DNA from: CAIKHN01 sp964394565
Lineage (GTDB): Bacteria > Patescibacteriota > Patescibacteriia > UBA9934
Direction: 5' to 3'
Length of the DNA: 51,990 nt
NCBI GenBank assembly: GCA_964394565.1
Contig: CAYMYA010000004.1
Coordinates: forward strand, 1 to 51,990
Of this stretch, positions 7,796-16,099 are shown piece by piece. The position numbers were made by a program, and so were the translations under genes. A model generated the notes under the pieces. It searched no databases. It was not told the origin of the DNA and saw only the letters and a program-made list of their open reading frames with translations. The stretch's first letter is position 1. The number at the start of each line of letters is the position of its first letter.

Positions 7796-7870
7796 TCCGG
7801 TAGCTCAGTTGGATAGAGCAGGGGACTTCTAAGCCCAAGGTCAGTGGTTCGATTCCACTCCGGAGCACCA
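7794..7870 (+). tRNA. tRNA-Arg (anticodon TCT)
   Basis: The acceptor GCTCCGG pairs with CCGGAGC, discriminator A, CCA encoded, T loop TTCGATT. The anticodon loop CTTCTAA reads TCT (AGA codons). The anticodon stem GGGGA/GCCCA has only three pairs, with G27-A43 and A31-G39 opposed, so it is weak. Confidence 0.92.
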
Positions 7871-7901
7871 AAAATCACCACGAATGTTCGTGGTGATTTT
7901 T
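7871..7901 (+). terminator. Terminator of tRNA-Arg(TCT)
   Basis: AAAATCACCACGAA/TTCGTGGTGATTTT, a 14-base perfect stem with a TG loop ending in TTTTT, directly after the CCA. Confidence 0.9.
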
Positions 7902-7986
7902 GTAAAATACCCATAAACTCTCCGCACTCACACCTTGCACCAACAAAAAAATCCTGGTATTCTCGCTGGCGTTACAACAGAACCGT

Positions 7987-8061
7987 GGCGGCTATAGCTC
8001 AATGGTAGAGCACCGGGTTGTGGTCCCGGCTACACGGGTTCGATCCCCGTTAGTCGCCCCA
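7987..8061 (+). tRNA. tRNA-His (anticodon GTG)
   Basis: Carries the extra G(-1) opposite discriminator C73, the histidine identity pair. The acceptor GCGGCTA pairs with TAGTCGC; the anticodon stem CCGGG/CCCGG encloses TTGTGGT. CCA is encoded. Confidence 0.95.
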
Positions 8062-8062
8062 T

Positions 8063-8097
8063 GAATACACCTCTTAATACGGAGGTGTATTCTTTTT
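8063..8097 (+). terminator. Terminator of tRNA-His
   Basis: GAATACACCTC/GAGGTGTATTC stem with an eight-base loop followed by TTTTT. Confidence 0.88.
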
Positions 8098-8121
8098 GAA
8101 ACACCGGTACACTGTTTTCAT

Positions 8122-9108
8122 ATGGCTCAATCGGAATTCCTCGCACATCGAATCATGCAGGAGGACGTGATGCCCGAGGAAGTCATCGCGGAGCGGGAAC
8201 GGATCTTGCAGGAACACGGCCTCGTGCTTGAAACTATTTTCGATACGTTCAGCAAAGAATCCGGCAAGAAGGATGTCGTGTCCGCAACAACAGCAGAAGG
8301 GAAGCGCATTATTCTGCGGCTAGGGGAACGGCGACCAACGTGGTTTTTTCCGGAAGGGTTTGTCGGCGGATCCATTTGCATCCCACGCGTCATCGCTCAT
8401 GGCGGTGAGAGAATTCCCTTTGAAATCGAAGAGGCAATTGGTGGAACCATGATGGATGAGCTTGATCGTGATACCGAAGCAATCGGGAAGCTGAGTGATG
8501 CAACGCTACATAAGCTCGCTACCGCGTTCTGGGAATTTCAGAAAACGGCAGCTCCACTCCCCCTTGAGTCCCTATTCTCCCTCGCGAACGCAGAAAAGTT
8601 TCTTGCAAAACTCGATGCCGCCATTGCTCCGAGCATTCGAGTGGTCGCTGAGCGACATCGAGGCTTCTTTGAAACACTCTTCCCGTCAAAATGGAAATTT
8701 GCGACAGATAATCTTATCCTGGATGCAGATGGTCGCATCGCGTTCATCGATAACGCAAAGGTGGGGAAGCGATACTTTGGGTACGATATCGGCTGGATTA
8801 TCTGGCCGCCGTGGTTGCATATGTCCGCCGAAGCGTACGCGGATGTCGACGGGCACCTTACATACCTAGACCACGTCAAACACATCTTTTTCTCAAACAT
8901 CCCAGAGGGCACACCACGCCCGATTGATCTCGACCGCGCCTTCACCCTCATCGTCTTCGAACGCCTCGTCGGCTCGCTCTTCGATCTCGCAAACAACACA
9001 AAGCACCTCGCATCCTCCGGCCTCGACCCGGCGCACGCCGACCGTCTCAACGCACATAAAAACTTCCTAAACAAACTACTGAGGCACATAATACAACATC
9101 TACAATAA
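8122..9108 (+). CDS. Aminoglycoside-phosphotransferase-fold protein, possibly inactive
   Basis: 328 residues. The C-terminal half has the layout of APH/choline-kinase enzymes: ATDNLILDADGRIAFIDN corresponds to the catalytic and metal-binding loops, followed by FGYDIGWIIWP. The usual HGD before the conserved Asn reads KWK here, so the catalytic Asp appears lost, while the later metal-binding Asp (FIDN) remains. No clear nucleotide-binding Lys loop stands out. It may be a pseudokinase or a diverged kinase of unknown substrate. -10 box TACACT (8108-8113) sits 8 bases before the ATG, so the message is probably leaderless. Confidence 0.6.
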   Translation: MAQSEFLAHRIMQEDVMPEEVIAERERILQEHGLVLETIFDTFSKESGKKDVVSATTAEGKRIILRLGERRPTWFFPEGFVGGSICIPRVIAHGGERIPFEIEEAIGGTMMDELDRDTEAIGKLSDATLHKLATAFWEFQKTAAPLPLESLFSLANAEKFLAKLDAAIAPSIRVVAERHRGFFETLFPSKWKFATDNLILDADGRIAFIDNAKVGKRYFGYDIGWIIWPPWLHMSAEAYADVDGHLTYLDHVKHIFFSNIPEGTPRPIDLDRAFTLIVFERLVGSLFDLANNTKHLASSGLDPAHADRLNAHKNFLNKLLRHIIQHLQ

Positions 9109-9132
9109 CAATCGTGATAAAATCTTTTGTAT

Positions 9133-9435
9133 ATGGGTATTTTCGACTCTTTCAAACAAGAACGGGCTAGGCAAGCAGAACTATTGGCCGCTGAGAAAAA
9201 GAAAATTAAAGCCGAAGTAGGTGCGCAATTTATTATTGATCTTCTTGGTCGCTGTAACGAGGAGATTCCTAGTCCACTTACGCTCGCGTTGATCAGAAGT
9301 AGAGCGGATTTTATTCGAGCCGGCTTATTACAGTGGGATATTCTCGCACAAAAAGAACCTGAAAAATATACCTCTGCTCGGAAAATTCGTATCAGCGAGC
9401 TTCTGAGAAACGCAATGGAGGAAGAACAAAAGTAA
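9133..9435 (+). CDS. Small hypothetical protein
   Basis: 100 residues from the ATG at 9133 (a TTG at 9127 is in frame). It starts MGIFDSFKQERARQAELLAAEKKK, a charged amphipathic helix, followed by a mixed helical domain. -10 box TAAAAT (9118-9123) is 9 bases before the ATG. The stop abuts the stop of the convergent recombinase gene. No family recognised. Confidence 0.6.
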   Translation: MGIFDSFKQERARQAELLAAEKKKIKAEVGAQFIIDLLGRCNEEIPSPLTLALIRSRADFIRAGLLQWDILAQKEPEKYTSARKIRISELLRNAMEEEQK

Positions 9436-10371
9436 TTATTCGTTTTTACCTTTCCCGTGAAACTTTTGGTGCACGCGCTTTAGCTCCTTATCCGTAACGT
9501 GTGTGTACACCTGTGTGGTGGTAATAGATTCATGGCCAAGGAGCGACTGGACTGAACGGATATCTGCGCCGTTGCGCAACAGGTCGGTCGCGAATGTGTG
9601 ACGAAGGGTGTGCGGTGTGACGGGTTTTGTAATTCCGGCAAGACGGGCGTAGCGGTCGACGATACGTTGCACAGATCGGGACGTGAGCGGCGCAGGTTCT
9701 GGCGCCTGATTTTTTGCGCGATCGTGCCGTACGAACAAAAATTGAGAAACATCGTGCCGATGATCGCAGTACGCCTTGAGTGTGCGTTTCGCCGCATCGG
9801 AAAGAAATACCACGCGGTGTTTACTACCCTTGCCCTTCACCGTAAACTCATCACGCTTCAAATTCACCTGTTCAACAAGCAGCCCGGCGCATTCAGAGAC
9901 TCGGAGACCAGTAGAAAACAACAGCTCAAGAATCGCCTTATCGCGCAATCCAACAATCGTGTCGTCCTCCCCTGGGCCATCTAAAAACCGTTTCAATTCT
10001 TCTGGCTCTAAAAACGTCACGTGTCGCGACCCCTGCTTCGCGAGTTCAATTTTGCCTGGCGACAATGTTGCAATATCTCGCTTCGTTACATATTTCAAAA
10101 ATGCCCGCAAAGCGATGAGGTGATAATTTTGGGTATTCTTTTGCAACGTCTCCTCGTCGCGCCCCGCAACCTCGCGGTTAAGATATAACCGATATTTTCT
10201 CACCATGTCGAGCGTAATATTCGCCGGGTTCGGGTATTTCGCCCACTCCGCAAACCGGTGCAAATAAAACGCGTAGTTTTTTGTGGTCTTATCGCTCCTC
10301 CCACGCTCAATCTCCAAATACTCACAAAATTCCTTCATCAACTCTTTCAATCCCTTAGCCATATGCCCCAT
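9436..10371 (-). CDS. Tyrosine recombinase, XerC/XerD type
   Basis: 311 residues (an alternative ATG at 10362 gives 308). The N-terminal SAM-like DNA-binding domain (about 1-100) is followed by the catalytic domain with every expected residue: Arg in STGLRVSE, Lys in KGKGSKHR, HTLRH, LLGH and the nucleophile Tyr in TQVYTHV. Xer enzymes resolve chromosome dimers at dif near the terminus; no dif-like site was identified here. Length and intact domains fit a housekeeping Xer better than a phage integrase. Only one Xer gene is in the window, so whether it acts alone is unknown. Confidence 0.88.
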   Translation of the reverse strand: MGHMAKGLKELMKEFCEYLEIERGRSDKTTKNYAFYLHRFAEWAKYPNPANITLDMVRKYRLYLNREVAGRDEETLQKNTQNYHLIALRAFLKYVTKRDIATLSPGKIELAKQGSRHVTFLEPEELKRFLDGPGEDDTIVGLRDKAILELLFSTGLRVSECAGLLVEQVNLKRDEFTVKGKGSKHRVVFLSDAAKRTLKAYCDHRHDVSQFLFVRHDRAKNQAPEPAPLTSRSVQRIVDRYARLAGITKPVTPHTLRHTFATDLLRNGADIRSVQSLLGHESITTTQVYTHVTDKELKRVHQKFHGKGKNE

Positions 10372-10473
10372 TGTACCGCTTTTTGCGACACATGAGGAAA
10401 AGCCCCTCCAGCGTGTTCGACAAAGCGCAAAATATCAATCACACTTATTATACACTCCAACCAAGGAAACCTC

Positions 10474-10755
10474 ATGTTCTTCTCGATCCAAGGACCCCCG
10501 TCAGCAGCGTTCCAGCGATACAGCGACGCGTTCCTCGTCCTCTATGGGATCATCGTCAGCATCATGTCGCTGGATCATGCATGCAAGATCTTCTCACGTG
10601 GAGAGATTTCACACTCTGATGCGATCTTCGGTGGCGTGTTGATCGTCCTCGGAATCTTCAGTTCTGGCGTTGCGATCATGATGATCGTCGCAACGATCTG
10701 GGGATTCTTCCGCAAGAAGTGGCGCGCCAGACGTCGCAATCTCCACGGATCCTGA
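10474..10755 (+). CDS. Small membrane protein
   Basis: 93 residues with two membrane segments (about 17-40 and 50-76, FGGVLIVLGIFSSGVAIMMI) and a basic C-terminus (RKKWRARRR) likely on the cytoplasmic side. Unusually for this window it has a good ribosome-binding site, AAGGA, 8 bases before the ATG. It is more GC-rich at third positions than its neighbours and is followed by its own GC-rich hairpin. No family recognised; possibly acquired. Confidence 0.6.
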   Translation: MFFSIQGPPSAAFQRYSDAFLVLYGIIVSIMSLDHACKIFSRGEISHSDAIFGGVLIVLGIFSSGVAIMMIVATIWGFFRKKWRARRRNLHGS

Positions 10756-10787
10756 CCCGCTCCGCGCCCGTACCGTTCGAAGCCCTA

Positions 10788-10811
10788 CGCCCGGGCCTCA
10801 CGGTCCGGGCG
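10788..10811 (+). terminator. GC-rich hairpin after the small membrane protein
   Basis: CGCCCGGGCC/GGTCCGGGCG with a four-base loop and one G-T pair. No T run follows, so termination is only likely. Confidence 0.5.
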
Positions 10812-10855
10812 CGCTTCGCATTATGTAGGAGTTTTTCCGAATCCTAGAATAAAAG

Positions 10856-10884
10856 TTGCATTTCTTTCGGTTTTCCGCTACCAT
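10856..10884 (+). promoter_or_regulatory. Promoter of rpsO
   Basis: TTGCAT (10856-10861), 17-base spacer, TACCAT (10879-10884). It predicts a leader of about 75 bases. The leader contains CCGATGATCGG near 10940, which could fold near the start as S15 autoregulatory leaders do; that is inference. Confidence 0.5.
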
Positions 10885-10967
10885 TACCCCCGTCAATTCA
10901 TCACCGTTTTTCGAGGTTTCGGGGCTGAGCTCCCATTACTCCGATGATCGGCTAACGTTTTCACACT

Positions 10968-11234
10968 ATGCTCGACAAAGCCACAAAGGAAAAACTCATC
11001 AAGAAGTTCCGCACGCACGATTCGGACACCGGGTCGCCGCAAGTGCAGATCGCTATTTTATCTGCTGAGGTCAAGGAATTGACAAAGCACTTGAAAACAC
11101 ACCGCAAGGACTTCAGTTCCCGCCGCGGTTTGGTCAAAAAGGTGGCAGAGCGTCGCCGTTTGCTCAAGTACTTGGAGCGTGAAAACGCCACCGCGTACGC
11201 CGAGCTCATTGAAGCGCTTGGCTTGAAGAAGTAA
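10968..11234 (+). CDS. rpsO: 30S ribosomal protein S15
   Basis: 88 residues, the usual length. FRTHDSDTGSPQVQIAILS and LVKKVAERRRLLKYLE are diagnostic. S15 binds the central domain of 16S rRNA. A terminator follows, then a NYN-domain gene and pnp. rpsO and pnp are adjacent in many bacteria, so the intervening gene is unusual. Confidence 0.96.
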   Translation: MLDKATKEKLIKKFRTHDSDTGSPQVQIAILSAEVKELTKHLKTHRKDFSSRRGLVKKVAERRRLLKYLERENATAYAELIEALGLKK

Positions 11235-11239
11235 TTTTC

Positions 11240-11287
11240 CCCCGTGCCGCTGTTGTCGTGATACGATAATCAGCGTCACGGGGTTTT
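11240..11287 (+). terminator. rpsO terminator
   Basis: CCCCGTG...CACGGGG with inner CGCTG/CAGCG pairing, followed by TTTT. Confidence 0.75.
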
Positions 11288-11329
11288 CGTTCGTATTCAT
11301 CTCTTTTTTTACACTTTCACTTTTTTTCT

Positions 11330-12055
11330 ATGTCACCACTTGAAACAAACACGCGTCGCGTTGGGGTATTCATCGACGTCCAAAACATGTACTACAGCGC
11401 ACGTAATATTTACGGGTCAAAAGTCAATTTCGGAAACATCGTGAAGTCTGTTGTAGGAGATCAAAAACTCATCCGCGCCATTGCATACACAATTTCCACC
11501 AAAACCGGTGAAGAACGCCCATTCTTCGAAGCCCTTGCGAGCATGGGTCTAGAGGTCAAAACCAAAGAACTCCTAGAGTACGACAGTGGTCACAAAAAAG
11601 GGGACTGGGACGTCGGCATCACCATCGACGTCGTGCGTATGCTCGACATGTTAGATGTCGTGGTGATGGTTTCTGGCGACGGCGACTACTGTGCGCTCGC
11701 CGAATACGTGAAAAATCATGGTCGTATTTTCCATGTTGCATCATTCCGCGAATCTACATCGACCATGCTTGTCGAAGCTGCGGATATTTATACAAATCTT
11801 TCTGCTGACCAAAAAACATTCCTCATTCACGATGCGCACCGACGCGCCCCAGAACGACGGACGGGCTCCAGTACCGATACATTTGACGACGTGATTGCCG
11901 AACAGGTCGCAAATAAAGCAATCGTGATGCCAAAAAATGAACCCGTGCCCGCTGTACCGATTTTCATCCACTCTTTCAAAAAGAAGCCGACGGATCCCGA
12001 AGGGGGCAAGCGCCGCGGACGGCCACGAAAAACCCTCAATCACGCGCAAGGGTAA
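11330..12055 (+). CDS. NYN-domain (LabA/DUF88-like) putative RNase
   Basis: 241 residues. The NYN (PIN-like) nuclease domain spans about 8-165: VGVFIDVQNMYYSAR with the first acidic residue, KKGDWDVGITIDVVRML, and VSGDGDYCALAEYV with the remaining metal-binding Asp residues. The C-terminal tail is basic with RRGRPRK, an AT-hook-like motif suited to nucleic-acid contact. The family includes RNA-cleaving enzymes; the target is unknown. Its place between rpsO and pnp suggests a link to RNA processing. A pyrimidine-rich leader (TTTTTTTCT) precedes the ATG instead of a Shine-Dalgarno site. Confidence 0.85.
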   Translation: MSPLETNTRRVGVFIDVQNMYYSARNIYGSKVNFGNIVKSVVGDQKLIRAIAYTISTKTGEERPFFEALASMGLEVKTKELLEYDSGHKKGDWDVGITIDVVRMLDMLDVVVMVSGDGDYCALAEYVKNHGRIFHVASFRESTSTMLVEAADIYTNLSADQKTFLIHDAHRRAPERRTGSSTDTFDDVIAEQVANKAIVMPKNEPVPAVPIFIHSFKKKPTDPEGGKRRGRPRKTLNHAQG

Positions 12056-12065
12056 TACTCATTCC

Positions 12066-12105
12066 GAGCACGAGCAAAACCACTCGCGTCTTGCTCGTCG
12101 TCGGG
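12066..12105 (+). promoter_or_regulatory. Hairpin between the NYN gene and pnp
   Basis: ACGAGCAA paired with TTGCTCGT around a 13-base loop, without a T run. It may be a weak terminator or part of the pnp leader. PNPase leaders elsewhere carry an RNase III-cut stem for autoregulation; whether this one does is unknown. Nothing else is evident in 12106-12200. Confidence 0.35.
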
Positions 12106-12209
12106 ATGATTATCCCCTAACTCCTTATATTCGACCGCGCTTCAGACATCGAGACCTTCATCGCATTTGCGATTGAGATCTTTCGTCTGATGCCCGTTCG
12201 ATGCTTTGT

Positions 12210-14390
12210 ATGACACAACACCCAACGTTTACCATGGATTTCGGCGGGAAACCGCTCACGGTACAGATTGGAAAGTTTGCCCGGGCCGCAAATGGCAGTT
12301 GCACCGTACAGTACGGAAATACCGTTGTTCTTGCGACGGCGGTCATGAATAAAGAAGCGCGGCCGGGCATGGGCTATTTTCCACTCATGGTTGATTTCGA
12401 GGAGAAGCTCTACGCCGCAGGACGTATTAAAGGCTCACGCTTCATTAAACGCGAAGGCCGTCCAACGGACGAGGCAGTACTCGTCGCCCGTTTTATTGAT
12501 CGCGCAATTCGACCATTATTCGATAATCGAATCGAAAATGACGTACAAGTTATTCTTTCTGTCCTCGCTTTCGACGGAGAAAATGATGCGGATATTCCGG
12601 CACTCATTGGGGCATCCCTCGCGCTGCACATTTCAGATATTCCTTGGAATGGCCCAATTGCTTCTGCGCGTGTGAACGATGTTGACGGTGCGCTCATCAT
12701 CAACGGAACGTATGCGCAGCGTGAGACTGCAACATTCGATATTGACGTTGCGGGGACACCAGAAAAACTCATCATGATGGAGGCAGGCGCAAAAGAAGCT
12801 CCAGAAGCCGATGTGCTTGCCGCAATTCAATTTGGTCAGGAAGCCCTCGGCCCCGTCATTGCGTTTATCGAAAAAATCCGCGCAGAAGTCGGTAAGCCAA
12901 AACTCGATCTTTTCACGCCAAAAACCGAAGAGGCAAAGGCTGCCGTCGCGCACCGCGACGCAATTCTCGCACGAGCACGCGAAATCATGAAGCCCCTCAT
13001 GCAGGAACTCTTTTTGGACGCTCCAAAAGCAACAAAAACCGATCGTGCCGTCGCAAAAGACGCGATGAAAAAGCGCCTCGTGGAAGCATGCAAAGCCGAA
13101 GGTATGGACGACATGGACATCGGCACCGCAAAAAGCGCGCTGTATCCATTCATTGATAGTGAAATCACCCGCCTCATTCTTGACGAAGGCCGACGCATCG
13201 ATGGCCGTGGATTGGATGAAGTGCGCGCGCTCGTAGCGGAAGTGGCACAGTTGCCCTGCGTCCATGGCAGTGGTCACTTCATGCGCGGCGAAACACAAGT
13301 CCTCTCTATCGCAACACTTGGCGCTCCGGGCGATAAGCAAACGCTCGATGGTATGGAGCTCGTTGGCGAAAAGAGCTTCATGCACCACTACAATTTTCCT
13401 CCGTTCTCCGTTGGTGAAGCAAAACCATTGCGTGGCGCCGGCCGACGTGAAATTGGGCATGGCGCACTCGCAGAAAAAGCCATCCAGCCTGTACTCCCAA
13501 AACTCGAAGACTTCCCGTACTCTATTCGTGTGGTTTCTGAAGTACTCGGCTCGAACGGCTCAAGCTCCATGGGCTCAACATGCGGCACAAGCCTCGCGCT
13601 CATGGACGCTGGGGTTCCAATCACCGCGCCAGTGGCGGGCGTCGCAATCGGGCTCGCGAGCGACGGAACGCGTTACCGCGTCATTACTGACCTGCAAGAT
13701 CTGGAAGACGGGGAAGGCGGCATGGACTTTAAGGTTACTGGAACAGAAAAAGGCATCACTGCAATTCAGCTCGATACAAAAACCGATGGACTTCCACGAG
13801 ACGTGGTCATTGAAGCCATCACCAAAGCGCGCACGGCTCGCCTGCAGATTCTCGATGTCATGAAGGCGGCGATTGCCGCACCACGCGCCAATCTTTCACC
13901 AACCGCACCACGCATTCTCAAACTGCGCATTAACCCCGATCTCATTCGCGTCGTCATTGGAAGCGGCGGAAAAACAATCAATGAAATCATCGCAAAAACC
14001 GGCGTTTCCTCGATCGACATTGAAGACGACGGCCTCGTCATGATTACCGCAGTTGATGGCCCAAGTGGCCAAGCAGCGCTGGATTGGGTCACAACCCTCA
14101 CTCGAGAAATTAAAGCTGGGGAATTCTATGATGGGGAAGTGGTTCGTCTCATGGACTTCGGTGCATTCGTGCAAATTTTGCCAGGGAAAGATGGCATGGT
14201 ACACGTCTCGGAACTTGCTCCGTGGCGCGTAGAGAAAGTGACAGATATTCTCAATGTTGGTGACAAAGTAAAAGTGAAGGTCATTGAAATTGACGAGAAG
14301 GGCCGCATAAACCTTTCCATGAAACAAGCGGAGGGCAATGTGTACACCGATGCCATGAAGGCGAAGGCGGCGCAAAAGCCCACACGCTAA
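12210..14390 (+). CDS. pnp: Polyribonucleotide nucleotidyltransferase (PNPase)
   Basis: 726 residues from the ATG at 12210 (an ATG at 12201 is in frame). Order: RNase PH domain 1, the helical linker, RNase PH domain 2 (GRRIDGRGLDEVR; MGSTCGTSLALMDAG), KH domain (VVIGSGGKTINEI) and S1 domain (DGEVVRLMDFGAFVQ). It degrades RNA 3' to 5' using phosphate. Full length with all domains intact. The next gene starts 6 bases after its stop and is probably cotranscribed. Confidence 0.96.
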   Translation: MTQHPTFTMDFGGKPLTVQIGKFARAANGSCTVQYGNTVVLATAVMNKEARPGMGYFPLMVDFEEKLYAAGRIKGSRFIKREGRPTDEAVLVARFIDRAIRPLFDNRIENDVQVILSVLAFDGENDADIPALIGASLALHISDIPWNGPIASARVNDVDGALIINGTYAQRETATFDIDVAGTPEKLIMMEAGAKEAPEADVLAAIQFGQEALGPVIAFIEKIRAEVGKPKLDLFTPKTEEAKAAVAHRDAILARAREIMKPLMQELFLDAPKATKTDRAVAKDAMKKRLVEACKAEGMDDMDIGTAKSALYPFIDSEITRLILDEGRRIDGRGLDEVRALVAEVAQLPCVHGSGHFMRGETQVLSIATLGAPGDKQTLDGMELVGEKSFMHHYNFPPFSVGEAKPLRGAGRREIGHGALAEKAIQPVLPKLEDFPYSIRVVSEVLGSNGSSSMGSTCGTSLALMDAGVPITAPVAGVAIGLASDGTRYRVITDLQDLEDGEGGMDFKVTGTEKGITAIQLDTKTDGLPRDVVIEAITKARTARLQILDVMKAAIAAPRANLSPTAPRILKLRINPDLIRVVIGSGGKTINEIIAKTGVSSIDIEDDGLVMITAVDGPSGQAALDWVTTLTREIKAGEFYDGEVVRLMDFGAFVQILPGKDGMVHVSELAPWRVEKVTDILNVGDKVKVKVIEIDEKGRINLSMKQAEGNVYTDAMKAKAAQKPTR

Positions 14391-14396
14391 AACGCT

Positions 14397-15626
14397 GTGG
14401 AAGATTCACTGAACATTCCGCTCAAACAACACACCGCCCGCCAGCCCCTCTGGCGGGTCGTTCGTTTCCTTCTTTTGGCGAGCTGTGCGTGGTTCATGGT
14501 TGTCGCCGCGTATAGAATTGGATTCACCTGGAACGCCATCGTACCCACCGAGGGTACGATCCATGTACGCGTGATGAAGTCCCCAAAAACACTCACAAAC
14601 CTTCGGTCTCTCGCAAACGGTGTTGAGATCATTCCCGGTCTACCGTGGTCCGCCGCCGCGCTCCTCCAAGAAACACATCGCGTGCTCAACATCGCATTCA
14701 GTCTTGATGGATCTGTCACCGTCATACTCGACCGCGCCCTTACCGCCGAAGAACAATCTACATTCTCTGGCTTTGGTGCTACAGTGAGCGTTTACGACTC
14801 CGAAACGGTCATTTCAAATACAACGGAAACGTATTTCCCAGAACATAGTGTGTTGTACGGACTCTATACGACAGTGTTTTCATCTAAGGATGCACGCATC
14901 ACGAGCGGAGGGGGCACCTTTACAGCCACTCTCTCCCCAACAGCCATCACGATGCGTGGATTTTCTGCGCTTACCGCACCGATCATTGACAGTACTCCTT
15001 CATCAGACACACTCGTCTTTGCATCATTCGCACCTCGTGAACTCACCGAGTATATTCCTCAGATTTTCACACAAAACACCCCAGGATTATCAAACTTTTT
15101 TACCATCGCAAGCCAAAACGGTCTCTCCGCCGTCATACGCCACACCACGGGCACCCCGCAATACACATTCGCTACGCCAATCACAAACGAAACGCGTGAA
15201 TTCATCAACGAATCTTCATTGCGTGCACTCGCAACAGAACTTACAGAAATTCCCAGCATCAATGGTATTACTGATTTTCTGGACGACGGCAGCAAAACTA
15301 TAGCCCTACGATCGCGTGAAGCGGCGACAGTGGTGCTGCGAGACGAATCTCCATATCGATTTCTCACCGCGACATCGTCCGTCGGCTCCGTCACTCTCAC
15401 ACAAACCCCAACGCATCTCACCGTAAGCAACGCCTCTAGCACTGCTCTCGTTCCAGAAATACCATCATGTCTTGCCAGCGCATCAGCATTTATGAAGCCC
15501 TCAGCGATTCAAGCACTCCTTCCAGAACGCACATTCTATACGTCACAAACGCTAGCATCGCTCCTCTGGCGCGCTCATACCATTGCCTCTTCAACAACGA
15601 TCACTCGCATTTGTATTGTTGATTAA
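14397..15626 (+). CDS. Membrane-anchored hypothetical protein
   Basis: 409 residues from a GTG 6 bases after pnp. The N-terminus is cytoplasmic and basic, followed by one membrane helix (about 23-41, FLLLASCAWFMVVAAYRIGF), then a large extracytoplasmic Ser/Thr-rich region of predicted beta character. A Cys pair (SCLAS... and RICIVD) near the C-terminus could form a disulfide. No recognised domain. The link to pnp is positional only. Confidence 0.7.
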   Translation: MEDSLNIPLKQHTARQPLWRVVRFLLLASCAWFMVVAAYRIGFTWNAIVPTEGTIHVRVMKSPKTLTNLRSLANGVEIIPGLPWSAAALLQETHRVLNIAFSLDGSVTVILDRALTAEEQSTFSGFGATVSVYDSETVISNTTETYFPEHSVLYGLYTTVFSSKDARITSGGGTFTATLSPTAITMRGFSALTAPIIDSTPSSDTLVFASFAPRELTEYIPQIFTQNTPGLSNFFTIASQNGLSAVIRHTTGTPQYTFATPITNETREFINESSLRALATELTEIPSINGITDFLDDGSKTIALRSREAATVVLRDESPYRFLTATSSVGSVTLTQTPTHLTVSNASSTALVPEIPSCLASASAFMKPSAIQALLPERTFYTSQTLASLLWRAHTIASSTTITRICIVD

Positions 15627-16099
15627 GTGTGGATAGATAGTGTATGTCTGTGTATAAACCGCACGCCGCGATACCAGAATCGGTCGTATACTAGAAACAG
15701 CTCTTTCTACAATCCCTTTGTATGACGAAGGGGAAGTTTTCCGAAGCCCCCACAATTGCTTCGGGGAACACCTCACTGCTGTACGAGCACAAAAGAAGCA
15801 TCGGGCGACCGTTGTGCGACCGGAATGTATTTCGCATCCACGCCAGCCCATGTGCCGGTAGAGCAGGTCACGAATAGAGTAATTGGTTGCATGACGTCCG
15901 TGCGGTTGTTGAGCGCTCCAGATCACAATACTGGTCCGAAGCGCCCAACGCCCACACGAGATCGATTCTCAACACAGCACTCTCAAGCGGGCGAGCCCGG
16001 GAAGAAACTCTGCACATCTGCACTGAAATACAGCCCGAAGGACGCCCTCTTGCTATTTTTGCACATCTTCTCTATCGTGCATTGACTGAATACCTTTCT
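15627..16099 (+). other. Gene-free, structured stretch (candidate ncRNA or long leader)
   Basis: 473 bases without a credible gene. A TATACT box at 15688-15693 could start a transcript. Downstream are several pairings: CCGAAGC/GCTTCGG (15751-15774), a stem with GTTG/CAAC, GCGCT/AGCGC and CCAG/CTGG (about 15905-15950), and GGATG-type pairings near 15822-15839. I looked for signatures of RNase P RNA, tmRNA, SRP RNA and 6S RNA and found none. It may be an unknown structured RNA or the leader of the zinc-finger gene at 16100. Confidence 0.4.

Noticed and set aside
7594..7914. Minus-strand frame of 106 codons
   Set aside because: It crosses the palindromic repeat, tRNA-Arg(TCT) and its terminator, so it is not a gene.
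12633..13460. Minus-strand frame of 275 codons inside pnp
   Set aside because: Antisense to a fully conserved PNPase; its Phe/Cys/His-rich composition is typical of a shadow frame.
15591..15926. Minus-strand frame of 111 codons in the structured stretch
   Set aside because: Rich in Arg, Ser, Cys and His with no start signals or motif, and it overlaps the end of the upstream gene. It looks like chance.
15887..16099. Upstream extension of the DksA-type gene
   Set aside because: The extra 71 codons lack family similarity, and the protein has normal length from the ATG at 16100.
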